Shown in pieces: positions 6,686-13,721 of a stretch of DNA of 22,380 bases. Numbering within the stretch: position 1 is the first letter of the stretch; each line of letters begins with the position of its first letter. Under the pieces are notes generated by a model that saw nothing but the letters and a program-made list of their open reading frames with translations, searched no databases and had not been told where the DNA came from. This stretch comes from Methanosarcinales archaeon. GTDB taxonomy: Archaea > Halobacteriota > Methanosarcinia > Methanosarcinales > Methanogasteraceae. The translations under genes were made by a program, and so were the position numbers. The DNA lies in contig JAUVEF010000001.1 in NCBI GenBank assembly GCA_030594905.1, positions 1 through 22,380 of the forward strand, in the 5' to 3' direction.

Positions 6686-6858
6686 GGGCTACTTGCGCCC
6701 GTGTTTCTTATTTTTAGCTTGCCGGTGGCAGCGTAAGTTCCAGATAATAACTTCCGGGATTTTTCAAGAGAATTGGTCATATCAAGTACATATTTCACCC
6801 CGGGCGTCTGAAGCAACGAACGCTTGAGCGATGCGAGACTTAAAATCGCTGGCATCAC
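6562..6858 (-). CDS. Possible antisense small protein, doubtful
   Basis: Read leftward from ATG 6858, the first 55 or so residues look like a real protein ([20 protein letters not shown], then [20 protein letters not shown]). They show balanced composition and amphipathic helices. From about residue 57 the frame runs antisense through the last 124 bases of the ChlI-like gene and becomes Ser/Arg-rich, as antisense frames usually do. No clear Shine-Dalgarno sequence is separated from the ATG; GGGGGTG abuts it. It may be the 5' part of a broken gene, or chance. No family is recognised. Confidence 0.22.
   Translation of the reverse strand: MMPAILSLASLKRSLLQTPGVKYVLDMTNSLEKSRKLLSGTYAATGKLKIRNTGASSPYPLTTSRNRSRLNSSSSNGRFRILCGSTSSDASMISSTIT
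6686..6715 (+). terminator. Candidate terminator after the ChlI-like gene
   Basis: GGGC (6686-6689) can pair with GCCC (6697-6700), followed by a T-rich run ending TTATTTTT. It begins directly after the stop codon of the ATPase. Archaeal termination relies mainly on the T-rich run. Confidence 0.4.
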
Positions 6859-6879
6859 CCCCAAATAACGAGTGAGCCC

Positions 6880-6896
6880 TATACCATAAGGGTATA
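6880..6896 (+). promoter_or_regulatory. Palindromic operator candidate and TATA region upstream of the MATE gene
   Basis: TATACC (6880-6885) and GGTATA (6891-6896) form perfect 6-bp arms around ATAAG. The right arm runs into TATATG, and the centre lies about 35 bases before the ATG at 6923. It therefore overlaps or abuts the likely TATA box. Binding of a dimeric repressor here would block TBP, a common arrangement for exporter genes. No regulator gene is adjacent. Confidence 0.45.
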
Positions 6897-6922
6897 TGCA
6901 GATACCATGAAGAAAAACCACC

Positions 6923-8329
6923 ATGACAGAACCATCTTACAAACCATCGCCGGGCAAGGGAACCGCTGGTGTCAAGACACTCCTCGGCGATCCCAGAAAA
7001 GCCATCATAAAACTGGCGATTCCAATGATGGTTGCGATGTCGGTGCAGACGATCTACAACATCGTTGATGCGTTCTGGGTCGCAGGTCTCGGTGCTGACG
7101 CCCTTGCTGCGATGGGTTTTGTATTCCCGTTCTTCTTTGTCATCATGTCACTCTCCAACGGGCTTGGGCTCGGTGGCGGTGCTGCCATATCCCGCAGGAT
7201 CGGGGCTAAGGACAAAGCGGGCGCAGACAACGTGGCAGTTCACACGATCATTGTGATGGTGCTGCTTGCAGTTGGCTTTTCGGTGCCGTTCTTTCTTCTT
7301 GCAGGGGACATTTTTACCCTGATGGGGGCTTGCGGGACGACTGGGCTTGCGGTGGCGTACGCCCGGATCATTTTTGCAGGGAGCATAATTATATTTTTTG
7401 TGAATGTAGCGAGTGCCATTCTGCGCAGTGAGGGTGACGCAAAGCGGGCTATGTATGCTATGGTGCTGGGCGCAGGTCTGAACATCTTGCTTGACCCGAT
7501 CTTCATATATACGCTTGGCATGGGCATAGAGGGCGCGGCATGGGCTACACTCGTATCACTCGGCGTTTCATCAGTCCTCATGTCGAACTGGCTGTTTTTC
7601 AGGAAAGATACGTACGTAGCATTTAAATTCAGTGGTTTCAGGTTCGATTGGGACATTGTCAGGGACATTTGTAGGGTTGGTCTGCCAGCTTCGGTGCAAC
7701 AGCTTTCTATGGCAATTACAACGCTGATAATAACCGTCATGATTGTGATGGTTAATACTACCGACGGGGTGGCAGTCTATTCGGTGGGATGGCGAATCGC
7801 AACCATTGCAATAGCACCCTTGATCGGCATCGCGACAGCGGTCGTCACGGTTACCGGGGCTGCTTTTGGAAAGCACTCCTTTAAGAATGTGCAGATTGTC
7901 CACACCTACGCAACAAAGATCGGTTTGATCGTAGAGGTGATTATCGCATCCGCAACATTCATCTTCGCCCCTTGTATAGCCGCGATATTCACACAGGCAG
8001 AAGGGGCGACGCATATTGCCACGGATCTGACAACGTTCCTCCGGATCATAAGCATCTTCTATCCAACCGTGTCGCTCGGGATGCTGTCATCATCGATGTT
8101 TCAGGGCGTGGGCAGGGGGACGGATGCACTCATCGTGACACTTCTGCGAACACTTGTCTTAACGCCAATTTTCGCGGTTCTATTCGCTTTCACGTTCGAT
8201 ATGGGGCTAACCGGGATCTGGTGGGGGCTGGTTGCAGGAAACGTCACCGGTTCGGTGGTGGCTTTTATATGGGCAAGGCTTTACGTGAACCGGCTGATAA
8301 AAACGATTTTTTCACAAAAAATCGAGTAA
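6923..8329 (+). CDS. MATE family efflux transporter
   Basis: The 468-residue protein is a multidrug and toxic-compound extrusion family exporter, which moves cationic or aromatic compounds out of the cell using a sodium or proton gradient. It shows about 12 membrane helices in two six-helix halves. Family-typical segments are LAIPMMVAMSVQTIYNIVDA and GADALAAMGFVFPF in the first half, and VGLPASVQQLSMAITTLIIT and VAVYSVGWRIATIA in the second. The cytosolic N-terminus ends GDPRKAIIKLAIP. The start is ATG 6923; no strong ribosome binding site is visible and the promoter palindrome lies close by. The last residues (KTIFSQKIE) are encoded by a repeated palindrome at 8304-8324, suggesting that the natural C-terminus was altered. 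The substrate is unknown. Confidence 0.93.
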   Translation: MTEPSYKPSPGKGTAGVKTLLGDPRKAIIKLAIPMMVAMSVQTIYNIVDAFWVAGLGADALAAMGFVFPFFFVIMSLSNGLGLGGGAAISRRIGAKDKAGADNVAVHTIIVMVLLAVGFSVPFFLLAGDIFTLMGACGTTGLAVAYARIIFAGSIIIFFVNVASAILRSEGDAKRAMYAMVLGAGLNILLDPIFIYTLGMGIEGAAWATLVSLGVSSVLMSNWLFFRKDTYVAFKFSGFRFDWDIVRDICRVGLPASVQQLSMAITTLIITVMIVMVNTTDGVAVYSVGWRIATIAIAPLIGIATAVVTVTGAAFGKHSFKNVQIVHTYATKIGLIVEVIIASATFIFAPCIAAIFTQAEGATHIATDLTTFLRIISIFYPTVSLGMLSSSMFQGVGRGTDALIVTLLRTLVLTPIFAVLFAFTFDMGLTGIWWGLVAGNVTGSVVAFIWARLYVNRLIKTIFSQKIE

Positions 8330-8369
8330 AAACTGCCCTCTGGGTTGGAAGCCGGTTTTTGTGAAAAGT
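8304..8369. repeat. Palindromic repeat, copy 1 (at the 3' end of the MATE gene)
   Basis: CGATTTTTT (8304-8312) and AAAAAATCG (8316-8324) form perfect 9-bp arms around CAC. A second motif, TTTTGTGAAAAGT, lies at 8357-8369. The palindrome is the exact reverse complement of the one at 15582-15602, and the second motif also recurs there in inverted orientation at 15557-15569. The palindrome encodes the last codons of the MATE gene and may also act as a terminator. Confidence 0.7.
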
Positions 8370-8448
8370 TTGGTGGATAGTTTGCGAGTAAGAAATGCCC
8401 GTCCAATCCGACCAAAAGTATGATCACCCGGGGAAACTATCAAAAACC

Positions 8449-9870
8449 ATGACGCCATCAATCGACACCCCCCGAGTGCTCCTCGCCGCAGACCGCTCTT
8501 CTGCGGGAAAGACCACCATCTGCACCGGGATTATGTCTGCGCTCGGGAAAAGTCTGGATATCCAGCCGTTTAAGGTCGGTCTCGATTATATTGATCCGAG
8601 CTACCACACGCTTGTGTGCGGGAATACGAGCAGGAACCTTGACGGCTACCTGATGACTGAAGATGCCGTGCTTGAGACGTTTTCGCATGCTCTTGGCGGG
8701 GAAAAAAAAGATTTAGCCATAATCGAGGGAGTGCGTGGATTATACGAAGGATTTGAGGGATTGAGCGACATCGGAAGCACGGCGCAGATCGCAAAAATCC
8801 TGAGGTGCCCCGTAATTCTGATCATCGATGCAAGAAGCATCACGCGAAGCGCAGCAGCTGTTGCCATGGGGTATGCGGCGTTTGACAGGGATGTGAACAT
8901 TAGGGGCGTGATCTTAAACAAGATCGGGAGCAAACGACATGCCGAAAAGGCAATAGTGGCAATCGAGCATTATACCGGGCTTCCGGTGATTGGAACAGTT
9001 CCCAGAAACGAGGAGATGGGGCTCACAATGCGGCATCTTGGGCTGGTTCCTGTGCATGAGGATCGGCAGTCTTCTGAGTTTCAGGAACGTATATCTAATA
9101 TAACGCGGATTGTTTCAGAAAATATCGATCTCAGACGGTTGGTTGAGATCGCAGAGACTGCTGAGCCAATAAATGTCCCGGAACCATCAATTTTTTCCGG
9201 TGTTGCCGTAAAGACTGCTCGTAATCAGATCCGAATTGGTGTGGCACTTGATGAAGCATTTAATTTCTATTACATGGATAATATCGATCTGCTTAAACTA
9301 CACGGGGCGGAAATTGTCTATTTTAGCCCGCTACATGATGATACACTGCCTCTGGTGGACGGCGTCTACATCGGCGGAGGCTATCCCGAACTCTTTGCAG
9401 GAGAACTTGCAGCAAACGAGAGTATGCGACGCAGCATCCGGCGAGCGTCAGCAGATGGTATGCCGATATACGGCGAGTGCGGCGGGCTGATGTACCTTGC
9501 AGAGCGCATCGTGACAAAGAGCGGCATGCACGGGATGACTGGGGAGACTTTCGAGATGGCGGGCGCAATTCCGATCACTGTCGAGATGCTGGGCAAGGTC
9601 GTGAGCTACAATGTCGGCAGCTTCACGATGGATACTCCGATCGGCGGGGTGGGCGATGCCTTCCGGGGGCACGAGTTCCATCATTCGACGATCACAGACA
9701 TACCAGACGACGCCGTCTTCACGATCAAACTGGAACGCGGGACCGGGATTAAGGATGGCTGGGACGGGATCATGGTTGCGAATACGCTTGCGGGCTATGC
9801 GCACTTACATGCATGTTCGTACCTGCGGTTTGCAGAGGCGTTTGTCGAGGCATGTCGAAAATCGGCGTGA
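8449..9870 (+). CDS. cfbB: CbiA/CfbB-type a,c-diamide synthase (Ni-sirohydrochlorin or cobyrinate)
   Basis: The enzyme amidates the a and c acetate side chains of a tetrapyrrole with glutamine and ATP. In coenzyme F430 synthesis the substrate is Ni-sirohydrochlorin (CfbB); in B12 synthesis it is cobyrinate (CbiA). The 473-residue protein has an N-terminal P-loop synthetase domain (AADRSSAGKTTICTG), then FKVGLDYIDPSYH and VIIEGVRGLYEG-like elements. Its C-terminal type 1 glutaminase domain has GGGYPELFAGELAAN and YGECGGLMYL; C344 is the nucleophile and HEFHHS carries the later His. An ATG at 8395 would add 18 residues of low conservation; 8449 places the P-loop near the N-terminus as is usual. 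It stands apart from other F430 genes, so CfbB is preferred only by lineage. Confidence 0.85.
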   Translation: MTPSIDTPRVLLAADRSSAGKTTICTGIMSALGKSLDIQPFKVGLDYIDPSYHTLVCGNTSRNLDGYLMTEDAVLETFSHALGGEKKDLAIIEGVRGLYEGFEGLSDIGSTAQIAKILRCPVILIIDARSITRSAAAVAMGYAAFDRDVNIRGVILNKIGSKRHAEKAIVAIEHYTGLPVIGTVPRNEEMGLTMRHLGLVPVHEDRQSSEFQERISNITRIVSENIDLRRLVEIAETAEPINVPEPSIFSGVAVKTARNQIRIGVALDEAFNFYYMDNIDLLKLHGAEIVYFSPLHDDTLPLVDGVYIGGGYPELFAGELAANESMRRSIRRASADGMPIYGECGGLMYLAERIVTKSGMHGMTGETFEMAGAIPITVEMLGKVVSYNVGSFTMDTPIGGVGDAFRGHEFHHSTITDIPDDAVFTIKLERGTGIKDGWDGIMVANTLAGYAHLHACSYLRFAEAFVEACRKSA

Positions 9871-9923
9871 TGGTGGTGGGCGCTGGCGGGGTTATTGGGT
9901 GCTGTCTGAGAACTAGAGGATAA
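9852..9923 (+). pseudogene. N-terminal stub of a Rossmann-fold (NAD(P)-binding) gene
   Basis: Overlapping the last 19 bases of the a,c-diamide synthase gene in another frame, an ATG opens MSKIGVMVVGAGGVIG, a textbook beta-strand plus GxGxxG dinucleotide-binding turn. It is followed by only seven more residues and a stop at 9921-9923. The overlap is typical of translational coupling, so this was probably the next gene of the operon, now truncated. The parent family cannot be named from 23 residues; dehydrogenases and ketopantoate-reductase-like enzymes start this way. Confidence 0.4.
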
Positions 9924-9971
9924 TGTCAATCATGTGCCTACAGATTCCCGGGCAGTGCCATATTGCACAGT

Positions 9972-10475
9972 TCAACACACGCTTATCCCCTTCACACAAT
10001 CACATTTCAGTAACTTGCCGACCAGATCATCGGGTATCTGCCGGTCGGTTATGATTGTCAGTGTCGGGCGATCAGAAAGCCGCGGATCGTCTGCAATCGC
10101 CTGCATGATGCTGATTCCGTGTTCTGCCACGTAGGCTGCCACAGATGCAAGAATGCCCGCCTCCGTGGCGTCCACCGGTGTCACAATGATCACTCCGAGC
10201 TTGAGAGCAGGCGCAACCTCGCGCAGTGACGAGATCGGGCGGATGTTTTTGAAGATTGTGCTCAGCAGGTCGTCCTGCGCGATCATGGAGGCGGTCGCAT
10301 CGACTGCCCTGCGATCGACGCCGATTTCATTTGCGATCTGTGTGTGCGGGAGTTTTATGCCGCCTGAGACCACCTTGCCATCCGAAGTGACCTGAAAACC
10401 ACGTTTTAACAGCAGACGCACGACTTTCTCCTGCGCCGGATACTTCTTGAATTTGTTTAATATGATATCCCACAT
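9972..10475 (-). CDS. ACT-domain regulator of amino acid metabolism (COG2150-like)
   Basis: The 167-residue protein begins MWDIILNKFKKYPAQEKVVR. It has an N-terminal winged-helix-type region (about 1-80: PAQEKVVRLLLKRGFQV, then LPHTQIANEIGVDRRAVDAT, whose second half fits a recognition helix). An ACT domain follows (about 92-165: GVIIVTPVDATEAGILASVA, HGISIMQAIADDP). ACT domains bind small ligands, usually amino acids, so the protein is likely a ligand-responsive DNA-binding regulator. That combination is known in archaea as a predicted amino-acid metabolism regulator. It is convergent with the diamide synthase region and has no obvious target next to it. No Shine-Dalgarno sequence is evident before the ATG at 10475. 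Confidence 0.85.
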   Translation of the reverse strand: MWDIILNKFKKYPAQEKVVRLLLKRGFQVTSDGKVVSGGIKLPHTQIANEIGVDRRAVDATASMIAQDDLLSTIFKNIRPISSLREVAPALKLGVIIVTPVDATEAGILASVAAYVAEHGISIMQAIADDPRLSDRPTLTIITDRQIPDDLVGKLLKCDCVKGISVC

Positions 10476-10537
10476 GATTATTTCATTATCCTGTTATTCC
10501 GTTATTCGGTGTCGGCAAGTGGCATATACCGAGGGCA

Positions 10538-10589
10538 GTGTAAAATGAGTTCGACAAAGCCACCAGAACAAAGCAATGGCATTTTACAC
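10538..10589. repeat. Inverted repeat with 10-bp perfect arms
   Basis: GTGTAAAATG (10538-10547) and CATTTTACAC (10580-10589) are perfect inverted copies 32 bases apart, downstream of the decayed antitoxin and upstream of the ACT regulator. It may be a transposon-end remnant, an operator or a large hairpin. No direct repeat flanks it. Confidence 0.4.
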
Positions 10590-10610
10590 CATATTATCCA
10601 CTTTCAGGCG

Positions 10611-10717
10611 TCAGTGGAAATCTTGTAATAATTCCTCAGCCTTTTTCATATATATTGTATCAATGCTTTGACTGATAGACCCTTTGTCGCTTCATGGCGA
10701 TCATCTCATCTTTCGAA
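10611..10717 (-). pseudogene. Decayed antitoxin-like gene downstream of the PIN remnant
   Basis: Three short pieces in different frames line up into one small protein: SKDEMIAMK, then EATKGLSVKALIQYI, then YMKKAEELLQDF before the stop at 10611-10613. Together they resemble the short partner proteins (about 50 residues, of the EMK...EETKGMS...EEYIxKKAEEL type) that follow PIN-domain genes in archaea. At least two frameshifts are needed to join them. It lies about 50 bases downstream of the PIN fragment on the same strand, as expected for such pairs. The family resemblance is from memory; the multi-frame pattern is seen directly. Confidence 0.4.
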
Positions 10718-10764
10718 TCATTTCAACCGTTTTCACTGACTCAAGTCGTCACCTCAATTAGAGA

Positions 10765-10926
10765 CTAAATTACCATCGTTTTATATCCCCTTTCAAGATT
10801 CGCCGCATCGAACTGCCAATTTTTATCAAAATATACAATATGTGGGAAGTTCCAGCTTACCAAAATATCCGCACCTGCAATTGTTGCCATCGCGATATGC
10901 CCGGCATCGAACGGTAATACATAACT
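10765..10926 (-). pseudogene. C-terminal fragment of a PIN-domain (VapC-like) toxin
   Basis: The open frame encodes FDAGHIAMATIAGADILVSW, then NFPHIVYFDK and NLERGYKTMVI before a stop at 10765-10767. This is the C-terminal third of an archaeal PIN-domain ribonuclease: the D.xHIAxATIAGADxLVSWNFxHI block with its conserved acidic residue and the NLxxGY ending. The frame is closed upstream by a stop at about 10927-10929. The N-terminal two thirds, which would hold the first catalytic Asp, are missing, apparently replaced by the promoter region of the kinase gene. It cannot be active. Confidence 0.7.
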
Positions 10927-10954
10927 GTTTTATGTCAATCGCGCCAATAGAGGT

Positions 10955-12910
10955 ATGATGGGGGTCACTATCTACAGGAGGCTAGTGATTTGGTTTGTGT
11001 TCGTCTCGCTGCTGTCACTCGGTTTTGCGACCATGATGGGCGTTTATTCCATCGACAAAATCGTCATGAAACAGGCGCAGGACGACGTTAGATCGGATCT
11101 TATCGTGGCGCAGGAGGTATACAACTACAAGATGGAGCAGATCCGGGATTCGGTTCGTTTCACAGCGAATATCGAACCAATTCAGACCGCGCTGGCTGAT
11201 AACAATACTGACGTTCTAAAATACAAATTAAGAAGAATAATGGATGATAGGGGGCTTGACTTTATTGCGATCACGGATGCCACGGGGAATGTGGTGGTGC
11301 GTGGGCAGAGTAGTGCTTACGGGGATTCGCAGGCAGACGACCCGCTGGTGATGCGATCGCTTGCCGGCATGACTGTGGTATCAACCGAGATCATTTCAAA
11401 ACCGAAACTGCTGCTTGAGGGCGGGAACCTCGTAGAACGTGCATACACAGAGTTCGTCGATACACAACGAGCGAAGCCAACATCAAGAACCAGCGAAACC
11501 GCTGGAATGGTGATCAAGGCCGCGTCCCCCGTTTATCACAACGACACCTTGATTGGGGTGATCTACGGCGGATATTTGATCAATCAGAACTATGAAATCG
11601 TGGACCGGGTCAGGAGCATCGTTTACGAGGATGAAAAGTATGAAAATCAAGATATTGGAACAGCGACAATTTTCCATGGTGATTTGAGGATTTCTACCAA
11701 CGTCTTCGTGAGTGAGGAGAATCGCGCAATCGGAACGCGCGTTTCGGAAGAAGTGTATAATGCAGTACTACTATCCGGGGAGAAATGGATCGGCAGTGCT
11801 TCCGTTGTAAATGAGCGATACATAGCAGCTTATCAACCGATATACGATATTAATAGTAACATAATCGGAATGTTGTACGTGGGAATGCTTGAAAAGCCAT
11901 TTATTGATATAAAACATCAGATGTTCGCGAAATTCATCATCACCGCCATTTTCGCGATTATACTTTCCATCCTTGTTGCAAGCGTTTTTGCGCGCAACAT
12001 ATCAAAGCCAACCGCCGAACTAGCACATACCGCAAAAGCGATCGCTGGTGGGGACCTCACAAAGCGCGTGAACATCGAGCGGGCGGATGAGATCGGCGAA
12101 CTTGCGGTTTCGTTCAACCGGATGGCTAATGCTCTGAAGAAGAATGCTGATGATATCAAGGGTAAAACGGCGGAACTGGAGCGCATGAATATGCAACTAA
12201 CAGAACTGGATCGGATGAAATCCGAATTCATTGATATGGCATCTCATGAGCTGCGAACCCCGCTTACCACGATCAAAGGCTATCTCGATCTCGCGCTCGA
12301 TGGTACGCTAGGTGAATTCACAGATGTCCAGATATCAAAGCTGGAAATTATGGCTAGAAACGCTGATCGACTCACAGGTCTAGTTGGCGATCTGTTGAAC
12401 CTGTCTGAGATTCGATCAAGGCAATTACACCTAAAAAAAGAGAAATCGTCGCTCAAACGGCTGGTGGAAGATGCAATGGGGCACGCAAAGCCGCTTGCCG
12501 ATTCAAAAGGGCACAATGTAGTGGTGAACGTCCCTGATGACATAATTATAACCTGTGATCGGGAAAGACTCGTCTATGCGATATATCATCTGCTCGATGA
12601 TGCAGCGCGGTACACGCCGGAACCTGGAACAATCCGGGTGGAGGCGAGCGTTGAATCTGACGGCATACATATCAGTGTCAGTGATACCGGAATCGGCATC
12701 CCTGAAGATGAGCTCGGGAACATTTTTATGCCGTTTTATGAACTGAAAGACTTGATGCAACACACAACCGGCACAATCGGCATCGGGCTATCGATAGTTA
12801 AAGGGATTATCGAGGCGCACGGCGGCGTGATCCGGGCAGAGGGCGAGGTTGGCAAGGGGACGACGTTTCATATCGTGCTGCCTGGCGAGGATGCGGATGC
12901 AGGGGTGTAG
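10955..12910 (+). CDS. Membrane sensor histidine kinase (Cache-HAMP-HisKA-HATPase)
   Basis: The 651-residue protein has a membrane helix at 10-30, a large extracytoplasmic double-Cache-type sensor region (about 35-320), a second helix at 325-347, a HAMP linker (about 348-400) and a coiled coil. A HisKA domain follows with the phospho-acceptor H431 in DMASHELRTPLTTIKGYLDL, then a HATPase domain. Its G1 box is DTGIGIP (577-583), its F box FMPFYEL, and its G2 box GTIGIGLSIVKG. The N box is unusual: LLDDAARYTP has Asp (549) where Asn normally coordinates magnesium. GAGGT at 10950-10954 precedes two tandem ATGs (10955 and 10958); the second has better spacing. No response regulator is adjacent. 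It probably senses a small external molecule. Confidence 0.93.
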   Translation: MMGVTIYRRLVIWFVFVSLLSLGFATMMGVYSIDKIVMKQAQDDVRSDLIVAQEVYNYKMEQIRDSVRFTANIEPIQTALADNNTDVLKYKLRRIMDDRGLDFIAITDATGNVVVRGQSSAYGDSQADDPLVMRSLAGMTVVSTEIISKPKLLLEGGNLVERAYTEFVDTQRAKPTSRTSETAGMVIKAASPVYHNDTLIGVIYGGYLINQNYEIVDRVRSIVYEDEKYENQDIGTATIFHGDLRISTNVFVSEENRAIGTRVSEEVYNAVLLSGEKWIGSASVVNERYIAAYQPIYDINSNIIGMLYVGMLEKPFIDIKHQMFAKFIITAIFAIILSILVASVFARNISKPTAELAHTAKAIAGGDLTKRVNIERADEIGELAVSFNRMANALKKNADDIKGKTAELERMNMQLTELDRMKSEFIDMASHELRTPLTTIKGYLDLALDGTLGEFTDVQISKLEIMARNADRLTGLVGDLLNLSEIRSRQLHLKKEKSSLKRLVEDAMGHAKPLADSKGHNVVVNVPDDIIITCDRERLVYAIYHLLDDAARYTPEPGTIRVEASVESDGIHISVSDTGIGIPEDELGNIFMPFYELKDLMQHTTGTIGIGLSIVKGIIEAHGGVIRAEGEVGKGTTFHIVLPGEDADAGV

Positions 12911-12934
12911 GGGGCGCAAGATGGGTGGGTGGGC

Positions 12935-12976
12935 AACCTGCAAGAATCTACAGGGGATATTCCTGCCTGGCAGGTT
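12935..12976. terminator. Possible shared terminator hairpin between convergent genes
   Basis: AACCTGC (12935-12941) can pair with GCAGGTT (12970-12976) in the 70-base gap between the kinase and the convergent hydrolase gene. No strong T run follows on either strand, so the call is weak. Confidence 0.25.
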
Positions 12977-12980
12977 CTAA

Positions 12981-13721
12981 TCACAGCACCAGTTCCATAC
13001 CATCGTATCCAAGATTCCACTGCTTCACCGCCAGATCGTGCGGCGGGAACAGGTGGCTTAAGTGCGTCATCACCATCTTCTTCGCATGTAGTTCTGATGC
13101 CAGTTCCTCGGCTTCCACTGTGTTCATGTGCTTATCGAGATCAAAGATCGGCGGCGCAATCGCATCGCATATCAGGATGTCGGGCTCCTGCATGACTTCG
13201 ATACTGCGCTTTGGGATCTGTTTATTAGTGTCGCCAGTGATAACGAGTTTTTTATCACCGTCTCGCACAATAACGCCAGTGGATTGTAGAATAGGTGGAT
13301 GGCAGACGAGAAACAACGTGAATTCAAGGCCAATGAGGCGGAATGGCTCATAAACCATCACATCGTTTCGCACCGGGTCCATAAAATACAAATATTCCAA
13401 TATATAATCCAATGTATCTTTTAATCCGTAAACCGGCACATGATCCTGGACTCGGTAGAACTCACCGAACCCGGCATAGTGGTCGTAATGCCCGTGTGTC
13501 CAGATTACCGCATCGACATAATCTATTCCAAACCTCAGGAGCTGATACCGGAGATCCGGTCCCGTATCAATCAGGACGCGCCCTTCGCCTGATTCGACCA
13601 GAATCGAAAAGCGTGATCGTGCGCTCCTCCCTCCTGCAAGCGCATCGAGACAGGCGGGGCACGTGCATCCGATCTTTGGCGTGCCAACGGTGTCTCCGGT
13701 GCCGAGCAGGACGATTCTCAT
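12981..13721 (-). CDS. PhnP-like metallo-beta-lactamase-fold hydrolase
   Basis: The 246-residue protein belongs to the MBL fold, which places two metal ions in a hydrolytic site. PhnP-type members cleave cyclic phosphodiesters. It starts MRIVLLGTGDTVGTPKIGCT. A CTCPAC cysteine cluster (C19, C21, C24) matches the structural zinc site of PhnP. The core motif THGHYDH (75-81) follows IDTGPDLRYQ. ITGDTN supplies the bridging Asp, and MTHLSHLFP the last His. Length is typical. Its ATG overlaps the stop of the upstream AAA+ gene by 4 bases (ATGA), so the two are translationally coupled. The actual substrate is unknown. Confidence 0.88.
   Translation of the reverse strand: MRIVLLGTGDTVGTPKIGCTCPACLDALAGGRSARSRFSILVESGEGRVLIDTGPDLRYQLLRFGIDYVDAVIWTHGHYDHYAGFGEFYRVQDHVPVYGLKDTLDYILEYLYFMDPVRNDVMVYEPFRLIGLEFTLFLVCHPPILQSTGVIVRDGDKKLVITGDTNKQIPKRSIEVMQEPDILICDAIAPPIFDLDKHMNTVEAEELASELHAKKMVMTHLSHLFPPHDLAVKQWNLGYDGMELVL

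Noticed and set aside
7240..8014. Long minus-strand frames opposite the MATE gene
   Set aside because: They are antisense to a membrane protein with clear family motifs; compositional shadows of hydrophobic codons are common.
12925..13353. A 142-codon plus-strand frame over the hydrolase gene
   Set aside because: It is antisense to the PhnP-like gene and overlaps its catalytic-motif codons; it has no protein-like features of its own.
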